DNA of 18,591 bases from Ruminococcus_C sp963590855 (GCA_963590855.1 CAVAQT010000040.1:1-18591); one strand, 5' to 3'. Positions 1 through 7,516 are shown, numbered from the stretch's first letter. Notes: generated by a model from the letters alone, not told the origin. A program made the numbers and translations.

Positions 1-70
1 CCTCTACAGAGGAGCTGGCAAGCCGTAGGCTTGACTGAGGAGTCTCGGGCGAACGGTGTTCGCCCCTATG
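1..70. repeat. Dispersed palindromic intergenic repeat, copy 1 (truncated by window edge)
   Basis: Stacked inverted repeats lie in the first 70 bases: CCTCT/AGAGG at the very start, CAAGCC-GTA-GGCTTG around 20-34, and GGGCGAAC-GGT-GTTCGCCC at 47-65 followed by CTATG. The last motif recurs twice at 10845-10912 with the same arms, a variable 3-base centre and a similar CTAYG tail. Three copies in 18.6 kb point to a dispersed REP-like family. No protein is credible here, although a frame stays open through it. Confidence 0.7.
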
Positions 71-114
71 GTGTATGTAATGTTACAATATCGAAAAGCA
101 GTGTCAAGAAAGAT

Positions 115-1137
115 TTACGCCTCTTCCGGCAGGATGGTGAAGAAGTGCTGTGCCAGGTGATAGATCGCACCGCTGGGCAGTTCGGTGTAGCCGGTCTTTT
201 CTGCCGGCATATCCAGATTCGGTGCATCGATCATAGCGGTCATAGGCTCCGGGCAGAAGTAATGCTTTTCGCCGCGGTCATTCCACAGGATCCAGAAGTG
301 ATAGCCGTCGGATACCTCATAGCCAATGCCCTTCTTGCTGACGGTGTCGGTCATCAGCACACCGCGGAAGGGCTTGCCCCGATAGGTCAGCTTGCCGGCG
401 GTGTACATATCGTTATCCACAATGCGCTTTACCGGACAGGTCGTGCCGTTCAGATAGGTGTTGTCATAGTCGTTCAGCGGCAGGATCTCGCCGGTGGGCA
501 GACAGCGGTCGTTCAGCGTCCACTTTTTCACTACCGGTACCTGGATGCGGATGTCCTCTTCCTTTGCGCCGTCTACGAAGGGCGCGGAAATGGTGGTGTG
601 TGTTGCCACGGAAATGGGCAGCTGCTTCTGGGACTGGTTGATGATGGAGAACTTATACTCCAGGCCGTATTCACTCAGCACAAAGAAAAACTCCGCGGTG
701 AACGGCAGGGGCATGTACTGGAAAAACGGGTCGCTTTCGTTGTACATATAGGCAGTCCGCAGCCATGCGCCCTCTTCGTTGGCGGAATATGCCACCACGG
801 TGTGCTCCCGCTTGTGCAGGAAGCCGTGGATATGGTTATGGAACGGCGCAGCCTCGTTGACCGGCAGCTGGTAGGTGGCATCAGAGGTTTTCAGCACGCC
901 GTCGGCAAAGCGGTTCGGCAGGTACAGTGTCGGCAGACCCCAGACCTCCGCAGACTGCTTGATGTCCTCCGGGGTGTTGTTCTCATCCCAGCGGAAAAAT
1001 TCTACGCCGTGTGCATCGTCGTGGAGACGCAGGACGTTCGAGCCGATGCCCGGCGCGATCAGTGCGGTATAGCCTCCGGCGCAGAGCTGGATGCATTCCA
1101 TGCCCTTCCAGTTGATCTTGGTTGCGGTATTCTTCAT
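115..1137 (-). CDS. Aldose 1-epimerase (galactose mutarotase-like) family protein
   Basis: Predicted cytoplasmic enzyme of the aldose 1-epimerase superfamily (COG2017), which interconverts alpha and beta anomers of hexoses or related sugar derivatives. The start chosen is the ATG at 1135-1137, because AGGAAAGGA precedes it at good spacing. An in-frame GTG ten codons upstream has no such site. The protein is 340 aa, normal for the family. Visible family-type elements are the HNHIHG stretch in the first half and FCPEPMTAMIDAPN near the C-terminus, which resembles the region carrying the catalytic Glu. It is monocistronic as far as can be seen, with a promoter at 1241-1269. The 5' leader contains TCCACA-GT-TGTGGA at 1163-1176, a possible operator or RNA hairpin. 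The exact sugar substrate cannot be told. Confidence is good for family, low for substrate. Confidence 0.82.
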   Translation of the reverse strand: MKNTATKINWKGMECIQLCAGGYTALIAPGIGSNVLRLHDDAHGVEFFRWDENNTPEDIKQSAEVWGLPTLYLPNRFADGVLKTSDATYQLPVNEAAPFHNHIHGFLHKREHTVVAYSANEEGAWLRTAYMYNESDPFFQYMPLPFTAEFFFVLSEYGLEYKFSIINQSQKQLPISVATHTTISAPFVDGAKEEDIRIQVPVVKKWTLNDRCLPTGEILPLNDYDNTYLNGTTCPVKRIVDNDMYTAGKLTYRGKPFRGVLMTDTVSKKGIGYEVSDGYHFWILWNDRGEKHYFCPEPMTAMIDAPNLDMPAEKTGYTELPSGAIYHLAQHFFTILPEEA

Positions 1138-1240
1138 AATGGTTTGTCCTTTCCTATGATTTTCCACAGTTGTGGAGAAAAATATTCATTTTTTCGGCAT
1201 TCTGACGAACTGCGCCGCCGAGAACGCGTATCTCTTTGTT

Positions 1241-1269
1241 ATTATAGCATACTTTTCGCGATTTGTCTA
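1241..1269 (-). promoter_or_regulatory. Sigma-A-type promoter of the epimerase gene
   Basis: On the minus strand TAGACA (1264-1269), a 17-base spacer and TATAAT (1241-1246). This leaves a leader of about 100 nt before the ATG at 1137. The leader contains the inverted repeat at 1163-1176. Confidence 0.75.
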
Positions 1270-1311
1270 TAGAAACAGAGAAAAATATTGAGATTTTTGG
1301 ATGCTCCACTC

Positions 1312-1340
1312 TTGACAAATCTGCTGTGATGTATTATCAT
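1312..1340 (+). promoter_or_regulatory. Sigma-A-type promoter for a small RNA
   Basis: TTGACA (1312-1317), 17-base spacer, TATCAT (1335-1340) on the plus strand. No plus-strand gene follows. The only product within reach is the short transcript ending at the hairpin 1397-1437. The layout matches the promoter at 15053-15081. Confidence 0.7.
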
Positions 1341-1346
1341 GAAATA

Positions 1347-1440
1347 GAAAGAGAGCCTACCAAGCAAGCGGTATGCTCCCATATCGTTAAGTGAAAAAAT
1401 AACCGCCACAAAGTAGCGAGCTGTGGGCGGTTATTTCTTT
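1347..1440 (+). ncRNA. Putative antitoxin-like small RNA, orphan copy
   Basis: Expected transcript of about 90 nt from the promoter at 1312-1340 to the terminator at 1397-1437. Its 5' part matches the RNA at 15088-15180: AAAGAGAGC, then TACC, then GCGGT and CTCCC in the same order, followed by an AAATARCCGCC hairpin. It is antisense to the 3' end and downstream region of a decayed toxin-like ORF (1431-1487). I infer a type I antitoxin RNA that has outlived its toxin. The 5' end is estimated from promoter spacing. Confidence 0.5.
1397..1437. terminator. Hairpin terminator of the orphan sRNA
   Basis: AAATAACCGCCACA (1397-1410) pairs with TGTGGGCGGTTATTT (1423-1437) with one bulged base, followed on + by CTTT. 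On the minus strand the hairpin is followed by a T-run, so it could act in both directions. Confidence 0.7.
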
Positions 1441-1487
1441 GCTTTACTGTTCGTAAACAAAGGATACAAACACATGAAAAACCGCAT
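1431..1487 (-). pseudogene. Remnant of a small type I toxin-like peptide gene
   Basis: An 18-codon frame (or 14 codons from the second ATG at 1473-1475) ends NSKAKK, with its stop codon TAA lying directly in the antitoxin terminator stem. The intact 34-codon toxin at 15170-15274 ends with a Lys-rich tail and its stop in the same position of the homologous stem. The hydrophobic N-terminal half is missing here: upstream sequence is replaced by the pgsA terminator hairpin. No ribosome site is visible. It could also be a chance frame, so confidence is low to moderate. Confidence 0.35.
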
Positions 1488-1525
1488 TGCCGCCGGGATT
1501 GTTCCCGAAAGCAATGCGGTTTTTT
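1477..1525. terminator. Bidirectional terminator downstream of pgsA
   Basis: AAAAACCGCATTGC (1477-1490) is complementary to GCAATGCGGTTTTT (1511-1524), with a second small stem CGGGA/TCCCG in the loop. T-runs follow on both strands. It lies about 40 bp after the pgsA stop and closes the long minus-strand operon. Confidence 0.85.
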
Positions 1526-1566
1526 GACGTATCCGGAGAGATGGGCAATCCCGTGCAGGGCAGCCC

Positions 1567-2142
1567 TTATTTGTCCCCGTCGATATACTTCCAGCAGCCC
1601 TTGAGATAGACCAGGCCGGAAATGATGGTCAGGATGGTGGAGATCCAGATCAGCGCGCCCAGAATCCACGTTTTCACGAAATCCGGCACAGCCAGACCGA
1701 AGTCATACGCCAGAGACAGATATGCCATAACGCCTACAATGGTCACCATGGTGAAAGCGGTTTTCAGCTTGCCCCAGATGCCGGCGGCGATGACAACGCC
1801 CTCTTCCGCAGCCAGCAGCCGCAGACCGGAGACCATAAACTCTCTTGCGATGATGATAACCAGGGGGATGGCGGACATCCGGAATTCTTTCAGTTCCACA
1901 AAAACGGTCAGCGCCGTAATGACCAGCACCTTATCCGCCAGCGGGTCGAGGAATTTTCCGAAGTTGGTCACCAGTCCTCTGGCGCGGGCGATCTTGCCGT
2001 CCAGCATATCTGTGAGAGATGCCGCCGCAAAGATCACCAGCGCCCACAAAAAGTGCAGCGGAATGGCGTCCACATAGATCATCACCAGAAAAAACGGAAT
2101 GAGGATCACACGCATCAGCGTCAGTTTATTCGGCAGGTTCAT
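1567..2142 (-). CDS. pgsA: CDP-diacylglycerol--glycerol-3-phosphate 3-phosphatidyltransferase
   Basis: Integral membrane enzyme that makes phosphatidylglycerophosphate from CDP-diacylglycerol and glycerol-3-phosphate, the committed step of phosphatidylglycerol synthesis. The full CDP-alcohol phosphotransferase signature is present: D45xxDG(49)xxAR(53), eight residues, G62, xxx, D66, xxx, D70. The 191 aa length and several hydrophobic segments are normal for PgsA. The ATG at 2140-2142 has GGAGG six bases upstream and lies inside the 3' end of rimO (17-bp overlap), so translation is probably coupled. It is the last gene of the operon, with a strong terminator at 1477-1525. The pair rimO-pgsA is a common arrangement in Firmicutes. 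Confidence 0.93.
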   Translation of the reverse strand: MNLPNKLTLMRVILIPFFLVMIYVDAIPLHFLWALVIFAAASLTDMLDGKIARARGLVTNFGKFLDPLADKVLVITALTVFVELKEFRMSAIPLVIIIAREFMVSGLRLLAAEEGVVIAAGIWGKLKTAFTMVTIVGVMAYLSLAYDFGLAVPDFVKTWILGALIWISTILTIISGLVYLKGCWKYIDGDK

Positions 2143-3469
2143 CAGTTACCTCCTCTGCCAACAGGTCGTAGTCCATGGTGTCGAACACTTCTACGGTAAT
2201 ATACTGTCCCAGACGCAGGCGGCTGTTGCTCTTGATGAACACCTTGCCGTCAATGTCCGGGGCATCGGCTGCGGTTCTGCCGAAATAGCATCCGGCATAC
2301 TTGTCGTAGCCCTCAATGACAGCGGTCATACGCTTGCCCAGCTTTGCCGCATTCTTGGCGGCGCTGACCTCTGCCTGCTGTTCCATCAGGATATCCGCCC
2401 GGTGCGCCCGAACGTCCTCGTCGATCTGATCTTCAAACTCGGCAGCCTTTGTGCCCTCCTCTTCGGAGTAGGCGAAGCAGCCCAGGTGATCGAACTGCAT
2501 ATCCTGGACGAAGTCGCCCAGGCGGTTGAACTGTTCCTTGGTCTCGCCGGGGAATCCGGTGATAAGGGTGGTGCGCAGGGTGATCTCCGGCACACGCTCC
2601 CGGATGTGGGCGATGGTTTTCCGCAGGGTCTCCTCATTGCCCGGCCGGTGCATCCGGCGGAGGATCTCGCCGTCACAGTGCTGGATGGGCAGATCCAGAT
2701 ACGGCACCATGTGGGGCTCTTCTGCCATCACATCCAGCAGCTCATCGGTGATGCGCTCCGGATAGCAGTACAGCACACGCACCCAGCGAATGCCGTCGAT
2801 GTGGCACAGCTCCCGGAGCAGCTCCGGCAGCCTGGACTTGCCGTACAGGTCTGTGCCGTACTGGGTGGTATCCTGTGCAATGACGATCAGTTCGGTGACA
2901 TGATGCTCCGCCAGCCAGCGTGCCTCTTCCAGAACATCCTCCATGGGGACGCTGCGGTACGGGCCGCGGATGGCAGGGATGGCGCAGTAGGTACAGTTGT
3001 TGGAACATCCCTCGGCAACCTTCAGGTAGGCAAAGAACGGCAGGGTGGTGATGATGCGGTCGCCCTTCATCTCGGCGTCGCTCTTCTTGCCGAACTTGAC
3101 CACGCGCTCGCCGGCGAGCACATGGTCGAGGATATCCACGATGTCCCGGTTGTTGCCGATGCCGATCACGGCGTCTGCTTCGGTGAACAGCTCTGCCGCT
3201 TCTTCCTGATAGCGCTCGGTGAGACATCCGGTGAGGATGATCTTTTTCAGTGTCCCCTCTTTTTTCAGTTCGCCCAGCTCCAGGATGGTTTCAATGGCTT
3301 CTTCTTTGGCGGACTGAATGAATCCGCAGGTGTTGACAATGGCAATATCTGCCTCGCCGGGTTCTGTCACAAGCTGATAGCCGTGGGCGCGCAGCTTTGC
3401 CAGCATACGCTCCGAATCGACCAGATTCTTGGAACATCCCAGAGAGACCATGCCCACACGAATTGGCAT
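2126..3469 (-). CDS. rimO: Ribosomal protein uS12 (S12) methylthiotransferase
   Basis: Radical SAM enzyme that adds a methylthio group to a conserved Asp of ribosomal protein S12, using two [4Fe-4S] clusters. The three N-terminal cluster cysteines are visible (C12 in GCSKN, C48 in NTCGF, C82 in TGCL). The radical SAM motif is C155xxxC159xxC162 (EGCSNNCTYC). A C-terminal region of about 60 residues fits a TRAM domain. The 447 aa length is typical. The GCSKN start and direct linkage to pgsA favour RimO over its tRNA-modifying relatives MiaB and MtaB. The ATG at 3467-3469 follows GGAGG at 8 bases. The gene begins 33 bp after a 172-bp palindromic element, so it may be transcribed separately from the deacetylase gene or by read-through across the element. 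Confidence 0.94.
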   Translation of the reverse strand: MPIRVGMVSLGCSKNLVDSERMLAKLRAHGYQLVTEPGEADIAIVNTCGFIQSAKEEAIETILELGELKKEGTLKKIILTGCLTERYQEEAAELFTEADAVIGIGNNRDIVDILDHVLAGERVVKFGKKSDAEMKGDRIITTLPFFAYLKVAEGCSNNCTYCAIPAIRGPYRSVPMEDVLEEARWLAEHHVTELIVIAQDTTQYGTDLYGKSRLPELLRELCHIDGIRWVRVLYCYPERITDELLDVMAEEPHMVPYLDLPIQHCDGEILRRMHRPGNEETLRKTIAHIRERVPEITLRTTLITGFPGETKEQFNRLGDFVQDMQFDHLGCFAYSEEEGTKAAEFEDQIDEDVRAHRADILMEQQAEVSAAKNAAKLGKRMTAVIEGYDKYAGCYFGRTAADAPDIDGKVFIKSNSRLRLGQYITVEVFDTMDYDLLAEEVTDEPAE

Positions 3470-3502
3470 AGTTATTTTCCTCCATGCGATTGATTTTTAT
3501 AA

Positions 3503-3674
3503 GGCAATACCGCACAAAGATTGTGCGACAGATGCGTCGTCAAATTTTTCGTCAGATGAAACAAAAAGCGGAGTGAATACTTGATGTATTCACGAGCATT
3601 TTTGTGAAATATGACGGGAAATTTGCAAGCAGATGGCGTGCAAAGTCGCCAGACGCTCTTTGTACGGTATTGCC
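3503..3674. repeat. 172-bp MITE-like palindromic element with 4-bp flanking duplication
   Basis: The termini are inverted copies: GGCAATACCGCACAAAGA at the left and TCTTTGTACGGTATTGCC at the right, 17 of 18 positions complementary. ATAA stands immediately outside both ends (3499-3502 and 3675-3678), as a target-site duplication would. The interior is also imperfectly self-complementary, with a perfect central hairpin GTGAATAC-TTGAT-GTATTCAC (3573-3593) and CAAATTT/AAATTTG blocks further out. It contains no ORF. It sits 8 bp after the deacetylase stop and 33 bp before rimO. A non-autonomous element moved by a transposase elsewhere is the likely reading. A transcript would fold into one long hairpin. 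Confidence 0.8.
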
Positions 3675-3682
3675 ATAATTTG

Positions 3683-4666
3683 TCACTGCGCCGCCGCAGT
3701 CACAGTTTCCGTTGTGGTTTCTGAAGCTGCTGTGGTTTCCGTCTCCGGCACATCCGGGTCGGGCGGCAGCTTATAGTTGGGTTTGTCGGGGTGCATGCTG
3801 AACACGATCATGCCGTTTTCCATCTCCACGCCCCGGTAATAGGTCAGCTCGCTGAGGGTCACCAGCTGGTATCCCTGCTGCACCAGAGACGGCACGATCT
3901 GTGCCGCTGCCGCCGCAGTCTCACCGTAGATGTCGTGCATCAGCACCACATCGCCGTCCTCGATATTGTTCAGGGCTGCACTGACGGTGCAGGCGGTGTT
4001 CCGGGTCTTCCAGTCCTTGGTGTCCACCGACCAGAACGCCAGCGGTTTTCCCACATGGCGGCGCACATCGTCGTTGAAGTCGCCGTAGGGCGGCCGCAGA
4101 AAATACGGATAGCGCCCGATGGCGTTGAAGATGTTCTCGTCCGCCTGCTGGATCTGCTGCTGAAAGGTGTCGGCATCTGCTTTCACCAGGTCGGCATGAT
4201 TCTGGGTATGGCTGCCGATCTCACAGCCCAGATCTACGGCGCGCCTCATGACTGCGCCGGTCTCTTCGTTAATATTCTGTCCCACCACAAAAAATGTGGC
4301 ATGAGCCTGGTTGGCCTCCAGCGCATCCAGGATGCTATTTGTATATTGTCCCGGACCATCATCGAAAGTCAGCGCCACCATAGGTTTGGACGGGTCGATA
4401 CCGGCGCTTTCGTCAATAAACGGAGCGCAGAGCCCAGATGTAGTGGTCGTTGTGGTGGTAGTGGTCACAAGGGTGGTAGTCGTATTGGTGGTCATTGTGG
4501 TTTCTGTAGTTGTGTTGGCGGTATCCGCCGCGGATGCTGCCGCCATGACCGCTTCTTTAGTATGCACGGCGTTTGATCCGGGTGTGGTGATCTTCGCGCA
4601 TGCGCCGCCAAGGACAAACAGGGCAGCTGCTGCGGCACACCGCAGAATACGTTGTCGCTTCTTCAT
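3683..4666 (-). CDS. Secreted polysaccharide deacetylase (NodB domain) with Thr-rich linker
   Basis: Predicted extracellular carbohydrate esterase (CE4/NodB fold) that removes N-acetyl groups from peptidoglycan or O-acetyl groups from polysaccharide. A hydrophobic signal segment (residues 8-22) ends at C23 in GGAC, which suggests a lipoprotein, although position -3 is Gly and the lipobox is weak. A Thr-dominated low-complexity linker covers about residues 48-76. The catalytic domain carries FDDG (D102, D103), the metal-binding H153 and H157, RPPYG (191-195), and H244 in the LMHD region. A second Thr/Glu-rich tail follows residue 300. The start is placed at the ATG at 4664-4666 because GAAGGTG precedes it and a signal peptide follows. 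An 81-codon in-frame extension would overlap recX and lacks signal features. 46 bp separate it from recX, so co-transcription is likely. Confidence 0.87.
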   Translation of the reverse strand: MKKRQRILRCAAAAALFVLGGACAKITTPGSNAVHTKEAVMAAASAADTANTTTETTMTTNTTTTLVTTTTTTTTTSGLCAPFIDESAGIDPSKPMVALTFDDGPGQYTNSILDALEANQAHATFFVVGQNINEETGAVMRRAVDLGCEIGSHTQNHADLVKADADTFQQQIQQADENIFNAIGRYPYFLRPPYGDFNDDVRRHVGKPLAFWSVDTKDWKTRNTACTVSAALNNIEDGDVVLMHDIYGETAAAAAQIVPSLVQQGYQLVTLSELTYYRGVEMENGMIVFSMHPDKPNYKLPPDPDVPETETTAASETTTETVTAAAQ

Positions 4667-4712
4667 CGTCGCACCTTCGCTTTCTGTCACACAAATTGGT
4701 TCTGTGCTTTTT

Positions 4713-5354
4713 CTATTCCTCTTCTGATGTTTCCTGTTCTTCCAAAAACGCCCGCACTGCTGCATTGATTTCCCTGAAGCGATAGCCCCGGCGCACCAGT
4801 GCCGCCTTGCCCTTTTCCATGGTACGGCGGTCATCCGGATCAAGAAAATACTTCCGGTATTTTCCCTCCACCAGTTCTGCCAGGATTTCGCCGGTGACTT
4901 CGTCTTCATAGGGTGCTAATGCCTCAGAGATGTGTTCTTCCAGCAGTCCCCGGCGGCGCATCTCCTGAAATGCCCGGCGCATGCCGAAGTGCTTGACCTC
5001 TACATAATGATGCGCCAGCTGTTCCGCATAGGCGCGGTCGTTGATCTGTCCGTATTTCGCCAGACGGTCTACGGTGGCGAAGCACACGGACTGGGGATAC
5101 TTCGGCTCCAGCTTCCGGAACATTTCCTGATAGCTGTAGCCCCGGTTGTCCAGGAGAAAGCAGGCGTACTGATATGCCTTTCGGGAAAGCTCTGTCAGCT
5201 GTACCTGTTCCCACTGTGCCGGTGTCAGAGTCATGTCCTTTTGCAGACCGCACCGCTGCACCACAGAAACGTGGAGAAAGAACAGCTCGCCGGAATCATC
5301 CAGTTCGATCTTCCAGGTGTTGCCCTTATGAGCACTCAGGGTGGTGATGGTCAT
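4713..5354 (-). CDS. recX: RecA regulatory protein RecX
   Basis: RecX binds RecA filaments and modulates their assembly and recombinase activity. The protein is 213 aa. The body matches the family layout of repeated three-helix units rich in Arg/Lys and aromatic residues, including the R-x-x-Y/F pattern around SRKAYQYACFLLDNRGYS and the DRAYAEQ segment. It lies 11 bp after the recA stop, the classic recA-recX order, which strongly supports the call. GAGGTG precedes the ATG at 5352-5354. The N-terminal 45 residues form a short beta-rich extension as in other clostridial RecX proteins. Confidence 0.88.
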   Translation of the reverse strand: MTITTLSAHKGNTWKIELDDSGELFFLHVSVVQRCGLQKDMTLTPAQWEQVQLTELSRKAYQYACFLLDNRGYSYQEMFRKLEPKYPQSVCFATVDRLAKYGQINDRAYAEQLAHHYVEVKHFGMRRAFQEMRRRGLLEEHISEALAPYEDEVTGEILAELVEGKYRKYFLDPDDRRTMEKGKAALVRRGYRFREINAAVRAFLEEQETSEEE

Positions 5355-5365
5355 ATGCGGTCACC

Positions 5366-6607
5366 TCACGCCGGGTCAAATTCTTCAAAATCGTCCTCGG
5401 CGCTGATCTCCAGGTTTTCGCCCTCTTCCAGAGAGTTGAACTCACCGTCTGCCTCTATCTCAACGATATCGCCGATCTCTGCGCCCTCTTCGATGTCCTC
5501 TTCTCCGGCAGCCTTTGCCGCAGCTGCTTCCAGCTTGGACTTCTTCTTTTTCTTCTTGGTGCTCGCCATAAGCTCGTCCTTGTGCTCCAGGATCTTCTCC
5601 TCAATCTCCTTCATGATATCGGGGTTATCCTCCAGAGTTTTCTTGGCGTTTTCTCTGCCCTGTCCCAGCTTCTGATCGCCATAGCTAAACCATGCGCCGC
5701 CCTTCTTGACGATGCCCAGTTCTACTGCCACGTCGATGACCTCGCCGGTACGGGAGATGCCCTGACCATAGAGGATGTCGAACTCTGCCTCACGGAACGG
5801 CGGTGCGACCTTATTCTTGTTGATCTTCACCTTGGTGCGGTTGCCGATCTGGCTGCTGCCGTCCTTGATGGGCTCGCCGCGGCGCACTTCCATCCGGACG
5901 GATGCGTAGAATTTCAGCGCGCGGCCGCCGGGTGTGGTCTCCGGATTGCCGTACATGACGCCGATCTTTTCGCGCACCTGGTTGATGAAGATCGCCACGC
6001 ACTTGGACTTGGAGATGACCGCGGTCAGCTTTCGCATTGCCTGAGACATCAGACGCGCCAGCTGTCCCACATGGCTGTCGCCCATTTCGCCGTCGATCTC
6101 TGCCTTGGTGGTGAGAGCCGCCACGGAGTCTACGACCAGCACGTCGATGGCGCCGGAGCGCACCAGTGCCTCGGCAATTTCCAGTGCCTGCTCACCGCTG
6201 TCCGGCTGGGATACCAACAGGTTGTCGATGTTGACACCCAGTGCCTCGGCATAGGTGGGGTCGAGGGCGTGCTCCACGTCGATAAACGCCACTTCGCCGC
6301 CCATCTTCTGCGCCTCGGCGATGATGTGCAGGGCAACAGTGGTCTTACCGGAGCTTTCCGGGCCGTACAGTTCGACGATACGTCCCCGGGGAACGCCGCC
6401 GATGCCCAGCGCCATATCCAGCATCATTGAGCCGGTGGGGATAGCTTCTACATTGAGGTTCGCCTTGCTCTCGCCCAGACGCATGATCGCGCCTGTACCG
6501 TAGACCTTGGTAATATGTGCAATGGCACTTTGCAGTGCCTTTTTCTTTTCTTCTTCGGTGGTGGGGATCTCCAGCACCACTTTCTTTTTCAGATCTGCTT
6601 TTGCCAT
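5366..6607 (-). CDS. recA: Recombinase RecA with long charged C-terminal tail
   Basis: ATP-dependent DNA strand-exchange protein and SOS coprotease. Walker A is GPESSGKTT (82-90) and Walker B is VLVVD (156-160). The L2 region and the NPETTPGGRALKFYASVR segment (221-238) are intact. At 413 aa it is some 60 residues longer than E. coli-type RecA. The excess lies almost wholly in the C-terminus: a run of six Lys (351-356), then an Ala/Glu stretch and a strongly acidic tail to DPA. Acidic tails are known to damp RecA activity; this one is unusually long and bipartite. AAAGGA precedes the ATG at 6605-6607. The 51-bp gap to prmC has no terminator, promoter or GAAC-N4-GTTC box, so transcription probably comes from upstream. 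Confidence 0.97.
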   Translation of the reverse strand: MAKADLKKKVVLEIPTTEEEKKKALQSAIAHITKVYGTGAIMRLGESKANLNVEAIPTGSMMLDMALGIGGVPRGRIVELYGPESSGKTTVALHIIAEAQKMGGEVAFIDVEHALDPTYAEALGVNIDNLLVSQPDSGEQALEIAEALVRSGAIDVLVVDSVAALTTKAEIDGEMGDSHVGQLARLMSQAMRKLTAVISKSKCVAIFINQVREKIGVMYGNPETTPGGRALKFYASVRMEVRRGEPIKDGSSQIGNRTKVKINKNKVAPPFREAEFDILYGQGISRTGEVIDVAVELGIVKKGGAWFSYGDQKLGQGRENAKKTLEDNPDIMKEIEEKILEHKDELMASTKKKKKKSKLEAAAAKAAGEEDIEEGAEIGDIVEIEADGEFNSLEEGENLEISAEDDFEEFDPA

Positions 6608-6658
6608 AAAATATCGTCCTTTATCTGGTATGGATGTATCAACTTACTGGGCATTGCG

Positions 6659-7516
6659 TTACCCACAGATTTCGGCATTCTGCCCCAGCACCACCCGTCC
6701 AATGCCTGTGAGGTCGGAGACGGTGTGCGCATGGGCATAGCCGTTTTCACAAAAGATCTGTTCCACATCTGCCGCCTGTCCTGCGCCCACCTCGTATACC
6801 AGCCAACCGCCGGGCTGCAAAGCCGGCTTCCAGAGGGACGTCAGCTTTCGGTAGAAGTCCAGCCCGTCCGTGCCGCCGAACAGGGCGGTCTCGGGTTCAT
6901 GGGCGACCTCTGGCTGAAGCTGCGCCATATCAGCTGCGGTGAGATAGGGCGGATTACAGGTGATGATGTGATACTGCTGTTGCAGCAGGTCTGCCGGCGG
7001 ATGCAGCACATCTCCGGCGCAGCATTGCAGCTGCGGCGCGTGGCGCGCCAGATTCCGCCGCAGATAGGGCAGGGCATCCGGAGACAGTTCCAGCACTGCC
7101 CCGGTGACGTCCGGCAGATGCGCTGCGACCGCCGCCGGGATACAGCCCGAACCGCTGCAAAGATCCAACAGGCAGGTGGACGGCGCTCCGCTGCGCAGCT
7201 CCAGCACCGTCTCTACCAGTGTCTCGGTATCCTGCCGCGGAATGAGAACGCCCTCGCCCACCTGAAATTCCAGTCCGAAAAACTCCCATGTGCCGCAGAG
7301 ATACTGGAGCGGCTCACGGGCGCAGCGGCGCGCCGTCAGTTCCGCCAGGCGCTGCTGCTGTGCCGGGGTGAGGGGCTGTTCTGGGAGCGGTACGCCGCAG
7401 GGCAGCTCCAGCACCGTCTCCAACAGGATACGGCTCTCGAACTGCGCCGATTCCAGTCCGGCGCTTTCCAACTGCTGCCGGGTCTGCTGCATGGCGGCGC
7501 GGGGGGTGTTTACCAC
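6659..7516 (-). CDS. prmC: Peptide chain release factor N5-glutamine methyltransferase
   Basis: SAM-dependent enzyme that methylates the Gln of the GGQ motif in release factors RF1 and RF2. Seen are the PrmC signature IPRQDTETLVE (about residues 92-102), the SAM-binding loop DLCSGSGCI (118-126) and the catalytic NPPY (188-191). The start is taken as GTG at 7514-7516, giving 285 aa, because GGAGG lies seven bases upstream (7524-7528) and the longer in-frame extension would run deep into the yqhQ-like gene. The first seven bases overlap the end of that gene (GTGGTAA), so translation is probably coupled. Its substrate gene prfA, a usual neighbour, is not in the window. Confidence 0.93.
   Translation of the reverse strand: MVNTPRAAMQQTRQQLESAGLESAQFESRILLETVLELPCGVPLPEQPLTPAQQQRLAELTARRCAREPLQYLCGTWEFFGLEFQVGEGVLIPRQDTETLVETVLELRSGAPSTCLLDLCSGSGCIPAAVAAHLPDVTGAVLELSPDALPYLRRNLARHAPQLQCCAGDVLHPPADLLQQQYHIITCNPPYLTAADMAQLQPEVAHEPETALFGGTDGLDFYRKLTSLWKPALQPGGWLVYEVGAGQAADVEQIFCENGYAHAHTVSDLTGIGRVVLGQNAEICG

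Noticed and set aside
47..65. GCGAAC-N3-GTTCGC looks like a Gram-positive LexA/SOS box; the same at 10845-10865 and 10889-10907.
   Set aside because: The SOS box needs GAAC-N4-GTTC; here the spacer is three bases in all copies, and the sites lie in dispersed repeats rather than before DNA-repair genes.
80..107. Minus-strand TTGACA (102-107) followed after 16 bases by TAACAT as a promoter pointing out of the window.
   Set aside because: The -10 box is poor and no target gene is visible; it could not be supported.
2099..3493. A 464-codon open frame on the plus strand.
   Set aside because: Antisense shadow of rimO, which has all its cysteine motifs.
4440..4510. Short tandem GT-rich units that might suggest a CRISPR or satellite array.
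   Set aside because: They are codon-level Thr repeats inside a gene, with no spacer-repeat periodicity. No CRISPR array was seen anywhere.
4667..4909. An 81-codon N-terminal extension of the deacetylase.
   Set aside because: It overlaps recX, lacks a ribosome site and would bury the signal peptide.
6608..6658. Search for an SOS box or promoter directly before recA.
   Set aside because: No GAAC-N4-GTTC, no -35/-10 pair and no terminator were found in the 51-bp gap.
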